The position numbers and the translations under genes were made by a program. A DNA stretch of 64,000 nucleotides from Platerodrilus igneus. Its lineage: Eukaryota; Arthropoda; Insecta; Coleoptera; Lycidae. Positions 1-10,283 of the stretch are shown piece after piece. The stretch is from assembly GCA_036346225.1 (NCBI GenBank), contig JARFIW010000588.1, positions 4,345,501 through 4,409,500 of the forward strand, in the 5' to 3' direction. The notes beneath the pieces are model-generated. The model was not told the origin of the DNA, did not search any database, and saw only the letters and a program-made list of their open reading frames with translations. Within the stretch, counting starts at the first letter, position 1. Every line of letters begins with the position of its first letter.

Positions 1-722
1 TTTTAGTGATCTTTTTATAAACAAGTGTTTGTTTGCTGTTTTAAACATAAAAACAACTTTAAGTGAGATATGACCTGATGATCAGTGTCACCAAGCAGTT
101 TTAATCCTACACTAATAAATGGAATATTATTGAAGAACAACGTTTAAAATGGTGGATTACTATGGTGAGAAAGTTATTGTTTTGTCTACGCTTTTATACA
201 TGACATTTATTTTATAACAACGAATGAAGGCGTTGTGATTTTTTTATAATTTTTTGAACGGGAAACTGCATTGAAGTGTGGATCAATAGAAAAATACTAT
301 AATTAAAAAGAATGAGCATTAAAGTGAATATTCGAAGATGAAAGATATAACAAATTTCAACTGGAACTAATGTGTAAAATCGAATAGGTCTTGGTTTTTT
401 CCTTTTTTTTTTCTTTCTACGACTCTCCACTCGTCAACTTTTTAGTTGGCACGGCATTCTTGCGTTCCTTTTTTGTGGTGGTAATCGGTGCGGACTATTT
501 ATGGTGCTTTCGTTGTTGTTTTCCTAGGGAATACGGAATACCGTAACATTTGGTTTGAAAATTAACAGAAGTAAAACTAAAGTAATAGTATAAACAAGAG
601 GGAAGAATAAATCAAAACCAGAATACAAATAAGAAATTAGAATTTACAAGAGATTAAGGATTTTTGAAACTTAGGAAGGTAAATAACACAAGATGGAAAA
701 GGTGCAAAAAATATAAAACAAA
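1..722. other. AT-rich DNA, nothing recognised
   Basis: No open frame here resembles a protein family I know, and no repeat boundary is visible. It may be intron or intergenic DNA. Confidence 0.5.
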
Positions 723-905
723 AGTTAGCACAAGGCCCAGGTGTGTTTAACAAGAAAAGGTAATAAATATGTTCAAAGACAATAAGCATGGAAACAAGAA
801 AAACTGCTGAAAGCATGTGTGTGGAGCACAGCACTCTTCAGCTATGAAACGTGGACAGTAGAAGAAGCGAACAGGAAAAAGATAGAAACTGAAGTGATCT
901 GTAGT
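723..905 (+). pseudogene. LINE reverse-transcriptase C-terminal scrap
   Basis: With one or two frame changes the plus strand reads like the C-terminal part of insect endonuclease/reverse-transcriptase LINEs: a stretch like METRK..LLKACVWSTAL, then YETWTVEEANRKKIE. The same family recurs at 6425-6790 and 22150-22668 (plus) and at 34640-34880 (minus). No start, no intact frame and no catalytic domain remain. It is a dead 5'- and 3'-truncated copy. Family recognition rests on the shared YGxETWT-type motif and on cross-similarity between these copies. Confidence 0.6.
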
Positions 906-2088
906 GTTTTTAAGTCGATTTCTCATTGGTTGATAGTTATTGCAAATAGTATAGTGTATATTTCGATATTTAAAGGTATTTGTTAGAATAGCTCGGTAAC
1001 CACTTGCAAGTTTCTGAACACATTCCGTGACGTCAGAATTTACATTATATGGGGCACATGTGTAGAGGGAGTCGAGCGAGTTGACAGGGTTAAAAGCACT
1101 TTGTTTTTAGGTTTCAAAATGGCAGGTCGAAAAACTTTCCTTGACGGTAAATTAAACATAGTGCTTTATAAGTTTATATTGTAGCTGCTATTTAAGGTAA
1201 TCTAATTACATCTTGAAATGTCAACTTTGTTTTGAGGGTGATTTTGGTATTTGTAAACCGTTACTTATTTAATCATTGAAGGATATATTTATGGGTTACC
1301 TGTTGCTTTTGACTTAAAATTTGATGTAGATTGTTTAATATATGTAATTTCAGGTATATTTACAATTTTATTGAATATGTTTTATGTCAAAAGGTGTGTT
1401 ATTTGGTTTAATAACCGAAAACTAATATTTATTTATTTAAATTGTTTATTTAATATCTAAATCAGAGTAAAACTAATATTTATTTATCTGTTTATTTAGT
1501 ATTTAATACCGAGTTCGAACTTCCATTGCATTGCCCTTATTGTAGAATCAATAGTAAATGTACCCTTACTGTAATTTTACGAGCAATTTGTACCAACATC
1601 ATTTCCTTAGATATATTGAATTAAATTGTTAGGCAGGTTTGAATATGAACAGCATTATATTTTATATTTATATTTGTTTTGGTTTTAAGATCGTAATTGA
1701 ATTAACCACAACGTTGTGTATATTTTTTGTTTATAATTTGTAATGCCACAATGTGTTTAATTGTCTAAAAGGTACGTTTTAACCGATGCAATCATAATGA
1801 ATAAATTTTTGCTTACTAGATTTAATATATTTAACTAACATGCACTTATATAAAGATTTAGCGCCTGAATCTGGGCTTGTTTTTATGCTGTAGAATTTAG
1901 GATGTGTTTTGCTGCCAACATATATTATATTTGTTTGATATTTGTGATTAATTTGACATTTTTATTATGTGTAATTGTTTTATTTTCAGCATGTTAATCA
2001 CATATTCAACTGCACTGCTCCCATCTTGGTTTAAACTTAATTATATTGTTGTTGTTTTGTTTATCCTATTATCTAGCCGATGTTCCTA
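906..2088. other. AT-rich DNA, nothing recognised
   Basis: No coding sequence, repeat or RNA gene could be supported in this stretch. Confidence 0.5.
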
Positions 2089-2090
2089 TA

Positions 2091-2370
2091 CAGGGTTGGG
2101 ATAAAGTATGGAACCAAGTGAATATCTTTAAAACGAAAAGGACGATATTTATGAAACTTTGTACATAAATGCAATGAGGCAAAATGCATCTGATGTGATT
2201 GTTTTTGTTAATAATGTACTTCCGGTTTAGCCGGAAATGCTCTACATTTTTTTTATTTAAATGGGACACCCTGTATATTTTTGCAGATCTTGATAGATCT
2301 TGTTATTTTAAATTCATACATACCGGGGTTAATGGAAATAATCTGTAAAAACGAGGCACTAAAGCACTTT
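2091..2370 (+). repeat. Left terminal inverted repeat of mariner-like element
   Basis: Aligns in reverse complement with 5240-5504, with small indels. Both arms contain the internal motif GGGACACCCTGTA or its complement, the signature end of another mariner group, so the TIR may be composite. Confidence 0.85.
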
Positions 2371-2540
2371 AGTACAATCACTTTTAAGTTTTTACGCATT
2401 AGAATAAAAACCATTTAGATTAGCAAATTGATGTTTACTTTGTATTAAACGTGTACTGTTTAGTAAAGTAGCTGTTGGAAAAATGTCAAGCAAACTGTCA
2501 AGTTAATTGTAATTTACGGTAATAAATTGTACGGTTAAAA

Positions 2541-2801
2541 ATGGTACATTTAAGTGAGAAAGATCGAATTGAAATATTAATGATAAAAGGTTTTGGCGAT
2601 CGTGTTAGAACTAGGGAAGAAGTTTGTCATATTTTTAATGATTTGCATCTTGAAAGAAATCTTATATCACGTTCAACAGTTACTAAAACATTACAACGTT
2701 TTAATGCAACAGGGATGGTCAAAAATTTGCCAAAAACTAGAAGACCACAGACCGCAACGAACGAATTCTAGACACGAATTCTAATCCCACAATAAAGGAA
2801 T
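2541..2801 (+). pseudogene. Mariner-type transposase, N-terminal (HTH) part
   Basis: Starts MVHLSEKDRIEIL at 2541, the usual start of the insect mariner transposase group with an N-terminal helix-turn-helix. Residues 1-70 cover the HTH region, including the SRSTVTKTLQRF recognition-helix-like segment and a basic KTRRPQT linker. The frame hits TAG at 2769. A one-base change near 2764 would keep the following codons in register with the 3' half, so this is a frameshift and not the natural end. It belongs with 4378-5161; the two are separated by a nested insertion. In the intact family this region binds the TIRs. Confidence 0.8.
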
Positions 2802-3708
2802 TAACTGACGCATAAAAATAATTTAAATACACCAAGAATAAAAAGCAAAAGCAAAATCGCGAGCAATTAAAACCAAAACCCTTATAACAACGCAACTATT
2901 CAAACGCAAATACAAGCCATAAATAGACAACCTGCAATCTATTATTAAAAACCACATCTTAATACAAGAAATATCGAAGCGCGATTTCAAATTGAACGCA
3001 AATATCTCATCTTCAAAAGTGAATGAAATCTAACCTTGGATAAATACGCATAAAATCAAATAATAAATCACTATACAAAAACTATTTAAATACATCGCGA
3101 AACCTTTCAGCATTGTGAAATTAAAGCAGCATAAAATTACGAACAGAAACTTTCATAAAGTATCAATTAAAATACTCAGAACAGAAAAATAATTACGGTA
3201 CTGAGAACGCATACAAACGTGAAAAATTTAATTAAATATTTCAGTAAATCAAGGAAGCACAAATTGTATCATTCTCAAACCCGACATTGTATAAAATCAC
3301 AACGACAACACCCACAGTATATTATAAAATAACCTACAATAAAGACGCTAAACGCAACTAAGTAACTAACAACATCCTGTAGCAGATTACAACATTGTAA
3401 GCATTACAGACACCTTATAATCGCATAAACCAAAGATATAATTATTACGCACCTAACTAAAATCGGCATAATTAAAAAATAGAGAAGTAATAACTGAGGA
3501 AACTAACGCAAAACATTCAAACCCGATAAATTACCACAAAAAACTACTCAGCCTATTGAAACTTCAGAAATTAAAATTAAAAAGCGGCAAATTAAAAGTA
3601 AACTCTACCAAACCAATACCAAGCGTAAAACTCATTAAATAACACCAAAAACTATAAAATAAACCCAAATTTTTTTAAAAAAATTACCCAAATATTACCC
3701 CAGCCAAG
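2802..3708 (+). other. G-depleted leader upstream of nested gag
   Basis: About 900 bases made mostly of A, C and T, with G rare, and no open frame. The bias ends at the gag start. This looks like the untranslated leader of a retroelement and not host DNA. Confidence 0.6.
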
Positions 3709-4328
3709 ATGACTAATGAAATGAAACTGTACCTAGAAATGATCCCAAGCTTTAACGGACATCAATGTATGTTAAGCACTTATATTTCAGCCAGCGAAAT
3801 ATTCCTAAAAACCTTTTACAAGCCGGGAGATAACGAAAGGAACACTTTGCTTATCCGCCTTATTACCAGTAAACTGACCGAAAGGGCACTAACATTAATT
3901 GCAAGTCGCGAGGACGTGGACCAATGGGACGAGTACAAACGCATATTGATGGCATATTTCGGCGATCAAAGGAACTTAAAATGTTTAGTAAGGGATTTAA
4001 CCAACCCTAGGATGAAACACAACCAATCACCCTATCAATTTGGATGAAATGCCAAGATGTAAGAAGCTTAATCTTGACAAAACTCAAAATCGAAGAAACC
4101 GACCCAAACGTAAGACTTTTAAAAACGAAAATGTATGACGAGATGGCATTAGATACCTATCTAAATGCACTACCCGAACGACTTTCAGATAAAATTAGAT
4201 TTCAACATCCCCAAAACTTAGAAAAAACAATGAATATGATAATCGAAAAAGAGAATGTAATGTACTATAGAAACCGACTATATAACCCCAACGCGAATAA
4301 AAGCTACACGCCAATGAAAACTATATAA
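3709..4328 (+). pseudogene. Ty3/gypsy-like Gag (capsid) fragment, frameshifted
   Basis: The start is ATG 3709 (MTNEMKLYLEMIPSFNG). The PSFNG...STYISASE segment, the LITSKLTERAL segment and the W-x6-ILMAYFGDQRN segment, followed by LVRDL, match the capsid region of insect Ty3/gypsy Gag. Frame 1 stops at about 4047 just after QSPYQFG. The protein continues in another frame from 4044 (CQDVRSLILTKL) to a stop at 4328. There is no zinc knuckle, protease or RT downstream, so only Gag survives. In intact relatives this protein builds the cytoplasmic particle that packages element RNA. Confidence 0.75.
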
Positions 4329-4377
4329 CCCGCAAAACAAATAACACAACAAAACATTGCTATTGAATTAAAGGAAT

Positions 4378-5161
4378 CACCTCAAACTTCTACCACAGAT
4401 TTGGCACTGGTTCTGTAGGGAAGATATTAAAAAGTGAAAAATATCATCCGTATAAAATACAAGTTCAAGAATTGTCTGATGATGATTTTGACCGACGGCT
4501 GGAGTTTTGCGAACGAATGATGGACATCTGTAATGTCGACGAGCATTTTGCAAATAATGTAGTGTTTTCGGATGATGCATCTTTTTGTTTAAATGGAACA
4601 GTTAATCGCCATAACTCAAGGTATTGGTCAAATGAGAATCCTCATTGGATTTATGAAGCCCATACCCAACATCCACAAAAGCTGAATGTTTGGATGGAAA
4701 TTGTGAAAAATAGACTTATATGCCTATTTTTTATGGACGGAAACTTGAATGGTGACAAGTATTTAGATTTACTAAATAACCAAATTATTCCTGCACTCCA
4801 TCAAAATGGGCAGTTACCACAATATGTTTTGTTTCAACAAGATAGAGCGCCTCCTCACTATGATAGACGGGTTTTGAATTTTTTAGATGCAAATTTTTCA
4901 AATCGATGGATTGGACGTAGAGGATTTGTAGAATGGCCTGCTCGTTCTCCAGACCTCAGTCCGCTAGATTTCTTTCTTTGGGGTTACCTGAAATCACATG
5001 TTTACGTTAGACGATCAATATTCCTGCAGGAATTGAAACAAAGAATCATCGATGAATGTGAACTCATCCATGAAGAAGTCTTGGAAAGAGTAATTCAGGA
5101 ATTTATTAATAGACTTGCATATTGTCAGGAAGTAAACAGCGAGCATTTTGAACATTTAAAA
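4378..5161 (+). pseudogene. Mariner-type transposase, catalytic part
   Basis: A continuous open frame runs from 4472 to 5161. Codons in front of it (from 4378) also match the family but contain a frame break near 4415. Catalytic motifs are visible: the first Asp in FSDDASF (about 4570), the second in FQQDRAPPH (about 4850), and the third in WPARSPDLSPLDFFLWG (about 4950), with 36 residues between the second and third Asp. The C-terminus ends NSEHFEHLK, typical of this insect mariner group. The enzyme would cut and paste DNA between TIRs at TA. The catalytic triad looks intact here, but the gene is broken upstream, so the element is inactive. Confidence 0.85.
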
Positions 5162-5239
5162 TGATTTTGTTTATATTAAATTCAATATTATTCTCATTCT
5201 CGTTAATCTTATAAATAAAATTTATTATTGAGTAAATGT

Positions 5240-5504
5240 AAAGCGCTTTAGTATCTTGTTTTTACAGATTATTTCCATTAACCCTGGTATGTATGAATTC
5301 GAAATAACAAGATCTATCAAGATCTGCAAAAATATACAGGGTGTCCCATTTAAACAAAAAAAATGAGTGCATTTCCGGCTAAACTGGAAGTACACTATTA
5401 ACAAAAAAAATCATATCAGATGCATTTTGCCTCATTGCATTTATCTACAAAGTCCTTTTCGTTTTAAAGATATTCACTTGGCTCCATACTTTATCCCAAC
5501 CCTG
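5240..5504 (-). repeat. Right terminal inverted repeat of mariner-like element
   Basis: Reverse complement of 2091-2370. It ends in CCCAACCCTG followed by TA. The inner limit, AAAGCGCTTT, pairs with AAAGCACTTT in the left arm. Confidence 0.85.
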
Positions 5505-5506
5505 TA

Positions 5507-6424
5507 TAATTAACCTTTGTGCTAATTGTTGTGATGTAATTAAATTGAACCTCTGGTATGACCGACCATCGCGAGAATTCGCGTTTGCATTTATGACTAT
5601 GTTGGAGATAGACTATTAAATAATCAGTGCCTTTTTAACTATGCGCAATCATACCATAAGTTCATTTCAGCGATTCACATTGTCTTGTCATTGTGCTTGT
5701 AGTGTACCCTTTTGTAAATAATAGGAAGTTGGCTAGCCTTTGTCAAATATTTTGTAACAAGAGCTGAAAACTGTTAATGTATGTATGTGGGCGCGTGTGT
5801 TCGAGCCTTGTTGAATATTACTAACATTCTATGTCCGTGCGGGTAGGAACATTGGTAGTCAAGGTGCAGGTCATCTTCCTGGTGTCCCCCTTCTTCAACT
5901 TTAGCTGGGTAGTATTGGCCTCGCTGACCTTAGTACCTACCAGAAAAGACTAGCTGGTATACACTAACGTGTCTTCAGTTGTCATGTGAGGTATGCCTGG
6001 GTAACAGTTGCAATCTCCTTAAATTCAGTGTAGGTGGCCTGGGTATTTGTACGTCACCCGTCCTTGTCAAGATGTACCAAAAGCAGTTGGAAGTGTGAGA
6101 GCAGTTTGGGGTTTTTTCTGCCGTGCTCTTTCCCCAATCGCCCAGGCTGAGTACGGCACTGTTTCCTTTGAATGTCATTTTTCTATGCTTTCATTCCAAT
6201 GGTCTATTTTTGGTTATTATTTTGATTAACAGTCAAGTTAGGTAAATTCTGTAGTTTTATTTCAAACCTTCCCGCCTTAACGCCATCTTTCCAGTGTGAA
6301 CTTGGGTACATTATGACAACACAGCGTAGGAGTCGTCGAGCCACTGCCACTAGATACTAGATCATGGAACCCGATGTTACGTTTATGGAGAGCGTTTGGG
6401 TCAGCCTTCAGGTCGGTTACACTA
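5507..6424. other. Unique-looking DNA, nothing recognised
   Basis: Short open frames exist on both strands between 5975 and 6470, but none resembles a known protein and they overlap each other. I see no feature to support. Confidence 0.5.
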
Positions 6425-6790
6425 CAAAGCCTTTGAAATGTGGTGCTACAGAAGTATGATGACGATATCATGTACAGACAAAATTAAGAACACAGAAGTA
6501 CTAGAAATGGTAGGGGAAGAAAGAAATATTTTGAAAACTGTAAAAAAATAAAAGAGATAGGATGATAGGACTCCTAGTATGGCATGAGGGAATAATGCGT
6601 AACATTTTATAAGCAAGAAAGGAAAAAAGAGAGGAAGGGGTAGACCTAGATTAAACTATTGCACGCAGATAGTGAAAGATGTAGGTAGACTCCAGGAATT
6701 TTAGGGAAATGTGCAGGTTAGTTCAAAATAGGAAACAATGGAGGTAGGCGTCCAACTAGTTTCTGGACTCTAAACCTAATGATGATGATA
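6425..6790 (+). pseudogene. LINE 3' end with GAT tail
   Basis: Reads as the last part of the same LINE ORF as 723-905: AFEMWCYRSMM, then a decayed GRGRPRLNYCTQIVKD segment, then the closing NRKQWR-type motif. It ends in a short (ATG)n-like tail, TAATGATGATGATA. Several stops and shifts are present. This 3' end recurs at 22668 (plus) and 34640 (minus), giving a consistent 3' terminus for the family. Confidence 0.65.
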
Positions 6791-8077
6791 TTCTGTATTT
6801 GTAGATGGTCTGTGAGTACAGTACCTTGCGCATTGGGGAATGTCCACGATGAAGCGAAATACTGGAATAAACCAAAGACGTTCAATTTTGCATACATCAT
6901 TATTTTCAGTGTTAAAAGTTCAAAAAATCACTTCTTATTTTTACTTATAAACCGTATCCATCTTCTATGTCGTAAAATTTGAACACCTTTGGTATTCTAT
7001 AAGAATTCTTAACCACTGTCAACTTTAAAATAACCGAAATTAACTTTTACTAATTAAAGTATTATCAGGGCCATTGTTTTGTATAAATTTAGGAGGTTAA
7101 AGCGAGTTTTAGTATGAGATCGAGGTAAAAGATTATGTAATTAAGATCTTTAGTTAAATTATTTGTTAGGGTCAACGATGCCTTTACGCGGGTTGATTTT
7201 GAAAAATTGCCATCATAAATTTTATGTGCAACACATTGCTTGTTATATTTCACTTCCGGGTGGTAACAGGTATATTCCCAATATTTTAACGTCTTTAGCA
7301 GGTAGTCGTTTGGGTTTCTATAATAGATTAAGCAGTTATACATAAAATATATGGAACCAAATTAAAAGTTTTAGAAACTAAACAGTATTAAAATATTGTT
7401 AACGCTTTCATCGATAGTTAAAGTTGAGCATGGCCTGCTCTGATTCGTGTTGTTTAGTAATTTCAATGGCGATAACTTAATTAAAATCCGTTTTTTGTTG
7501 ATTTTCTAGAATATTTACCGCATTTGCTTGGAATATGCGGGTATCGTATTACATTCAAATTAAGTCAACGTTTCGTCTACTTTTGTAAAAGGCATCATTG
7601 GCATAACACGTGAATCACTAATTCTGAACGTACAGACTCATATATCCAATTGAACTCCAAGGTCTGTAGCAAAGGAGCGATTATAAATGAATTTACTTCT
7701 GAAAAAACGAATATACACACACACTGTTTCAAACTAAAACGAATCGAATAAAGAGAGAAAGGATAGTAATATTCAAGGAAAGGTTCATTAAGAAGAGCGA
7801 TTAGTAGGTTGTAGTTAGCAAATCTGGGACACCATCACCTAATATTATTTGAGGGCGATCTCCGTTCATCTAATTACCTATTTTGCGAGCCCGACAAACG
7901 TAACTATTTAACCCCGTACCGCGATGAAAGATCGGGCCATTTTGTCACTGTATGTCGATAATATTTTACAGTAGACCAATAGGAACATCTGACGTCTCGA
8001 GTCTAATTATTCAACCCTTTCTGTAAATACCATTTAAATTATGTTACATCATCACAGTTATGTTACAATTTTAATAA
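6791..8077. other. AT-rich DNA, nothing recognised
   Basis: No supported gene or repeat. Overlapping short frames at 7089-7345 on both strands show no family resemblance. Confidence 0.5.
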
Positions 8078-8250
8078 CCACATACTCACACACACATTCA
8101 CACAAACACGCGCGCACACGCACACGCATACACGCGCGCACACGCACATGCACACGAACACACGCACACACCCACACACGCACACACGCACGCACGCACA
8201 CACAAACAGACACACACACACACACATACACAATACACACATGTCTACCC
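8078..8250. repeat. (CA)n microsatellite, imperfect
   Basis: About 170 bp of CA repeats with CG interruptions. All open frames here are repeat artefacts. A similar (CA)n tract precedes the related LTR-element sequence at 28376-28475. Confidence 0.95.
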
Positions 8251-8604
8251 CCACCTGAGACAATGGTGAGAATGGGATGATGCACAATTGGCGCTGAAGA
8301 AAACTCTAATGAATACCCTTCTCACCACTTTACCATTGTTACGTTCAATTACACCCTGACAAATGGTTTTTGCTTATTGTAAGGTTCCTTATAAATACTC
8401 TCGCGCTTTCGTTTCAATATTCCGTAACTACCTGTCATAAGAAACGCCCCTGCTCTCGGCGGTGAAATACACACCCTCTACAGGGTTAATATCGTTCTTG
8501 TCTTGAGGAGCAATGCACCCATTTTGCGGTTTCACAAACAAGGAGATGTTGCTGGCAAGTCCTGAAGTTGATTCCTACTAGCGAGGTGTTCTTTATAGCT
8601 CTTC

Positions 8605-9425
8605 CGCATAGTCTGATCTGTCCTTAGTCATAGCCCCCTTTGGATCTTCACCGTAACCACTTGGTGTTGGTGTAGGTGTTAGTCTTCTTGGTTTTTCTTT
8701 TTTTTCTCGTTCTATTCGTTTCACTCTTCTTCCCTTATCCTTTTGCTGGTCTTCTTTGCTGTCGATCCCGATACTAATTGTGTTTCGTCCATCCACTCCT
8801 GTGGTAGGTGCTTTCTAGTCCGTCTTTCGTTCTTCAGAAACAACGACTTAGTCGACTGTAAGACTAGTTAGCCTTTCTTTTCTTCGGTTCTTTGGTTTTA
8901 GCTACCACAGTGCACAGTACACCATTTCCTTTTACAAGCGTTCCTTCTCTCTTCCTCTCGTTCTCCCTTGTCGTCCCTTTGTTTACTTGAAGCTTGAACT
9001 TTGGGTCCTGTGTTGGTCGGCGCTGTTGGTTTTCTTCCTCGTTCCGTTTTTTCTTTTGAGGTTGATAACCTTTTCTGTTTTTCTCTTGTGAAACATCCGT
9101 CCGTTGACGACTCCACAGTGCTGAGGCCGTTCCATCTTAGTCCTCGTTGCTTGCTTCCCTTCCTTCCTTCCCTTTTTTCCTCCCTATTATTGGTCCTTCG
9201 AACCAGTTTGGGTGTGTTTCTTTGTTTTTTTTTGGTTTTTTGTTTCCGTTAACGAATTTTCTTTTAATTTTTTTTTCTTAAGCGATTTTTTTTGTTTGGG
9301 TTTTTGTTTCTTTTTCTCTTTGGATTTTTTCTCGTTGCTTTTTTGGTCCTGCCCACTCTCATTACTTTTGCTTTCCTACCCCGGCCTGTTAATTTTGCCG
9401 GGGAGGATTTCTTACGTTTACTTTC
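8605..9425 (+). mobile_element. 3' internal part of an LTR element related to 24112-30464
   Basis: Aligns along most of its length with 28500-29265, the region between the coding part and the 3' LTR of the element at 24112-30464. Shared landmarks are CTTTTGCTGGTCTTCTTTGC, GTGCTTTCTAGTCCGTCTTTC and the TTTAATTTTGC + G-rich polypurine tract. After the polypurine tract (about 9398-9408) the sequence TCTTACGTTTACTTTC resembles the LTR start TGTTACGTTCATTTT. The LTR that should follow is not clearly recognisable, so this is a divergent truncated copy. Confidence 0.7.
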
Positions 9426-10235
9426 ACCAATGGATTCAGATGCGTCCTTTTTGTGGTAATTCGTTTTTCATTCACCTAGCTTCTGTTTCTATTAAAAACC
9501 TCATACTGTATTTTTACCGCATTACAATAGTACGCGCAATCATCCTTCACTGTGTTACATGCCAAATTGTCATAAAGTTGGAAAGGGGGAGGGCATGAAC
9601 AAACGAGGTAAGTCTGCTCCTAGGAGTAAACTATACCGCGGCTCGGCTGGCTAGTCGCGACGGGCGTGGGTCGAAGGGGAGGGGATTGGAAATAATATTA
9701 TATTGCCGTTAGTCTTAGGTCAGGGTAATATGAGGGCACCACCCTTATCTTATTCGAGTTCCGCCTAAAATGGCACAGATTCCTAGTCCTTCAGAGAAGC
9801 CTACAAGATGAGGGAAAACTCGACTTCTTCAGACAAGAACCCGGATAAGTCCTACCTGGCCGTGAAAATGTTTAATTCCACAATTGTGCCAAGCTGATTG
9901 CAGTTCCCGGTCTTCGTACTTTATATGCACTCTACTTCCGGTTGAAATATCTAAGGTAGTGAGTCGGTCTTACCTATAAATTCCTTAGGTAACTAAGGTT
10001 TCCACAAAACTATCTATAAAAAAAAATAAGGTAACCGAATTCCTGTTAACAAATAAATATGACTTGTCAAAATTTAGTTTCAGGGATTAATTATAACTTT
10101 ACAGAGATTATGCAAAGCACGGTTCTTCTGATTTAAGCACTCACATGCGTTAATTTATTAATAAGTCACTTCTCCCAAATATCTTATTTATTAAATGACT
10201 AACTTGGATTTAATTACGGTCACCATTATAGACAA

Positions 10236-10236
<1 letters not shown>
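9426..10236. other. Probable decayed LTR plus unrecognised DNA
   Basis: Should hold the 3' LTR of the copy ending at 9425, but I could align only the first bases. Nothing else is supported. Confidence 0.35.

Positions 10237-10282
<46 letters not shown>
10237..10282. repeat. (TA)n microsatellite
   Basis: Perfect TA repeat directly at the edge of the long repeat that starts at 10283. Confidence 0.95.

Positions 10283-10283
<1 letters not shown>

Larger units (their letters stand above)
2802..4368 (+). mobile_element. Nested gag-bearing retroelement fragment inside the transposase
   Basis: A 1567-bp insertion lies between two copies of TAAAGGAAT (2793-2801 and 4369-4377). Removing it and one copy of the repeat rejoins the flanking transposase codons in one frame, so the duplication looks like a genuine target-site duplication. 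The insert has no recognisable LTR, TIR or poly(A) at either end. It holds a G-poor leader (2802-3708) and a Ty3/gypsy-like gag. It may be a retroposed internal fragment of an LTR element RNA, or a remnant whose LTRs I cannot recognise. Confidence 0.7.
2091..5504 (+). mobile_element. Tc1/mariner-superfamily transposon with long TIRs, interrupted
   Basis: The element runs from CAGGGTTGGG to its exact complement CCCAACCCTG and is flanked on both sides by TA (2089-2090 and 5505-5506), the target duplication of Tc1/mariner elements. Terminal inverted repeats are unusually long, about 265-280 bp. Between them lies one transposase gene in plus orientation, broken by a second insertion at 2802-4368 and by at least two frame changes. 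Without the nested insertion the element would be about 1.85 kb, normal for mariner relatives with long TIRs. It is not autonomous now. Confidence 0.88.

Noticed and set aside
8041..8287. Three overlapping open frames on both strands
   Set aside because: They are translations of the (CA)n microsatellite (His/Thr or Cys/Val runs), not genes.
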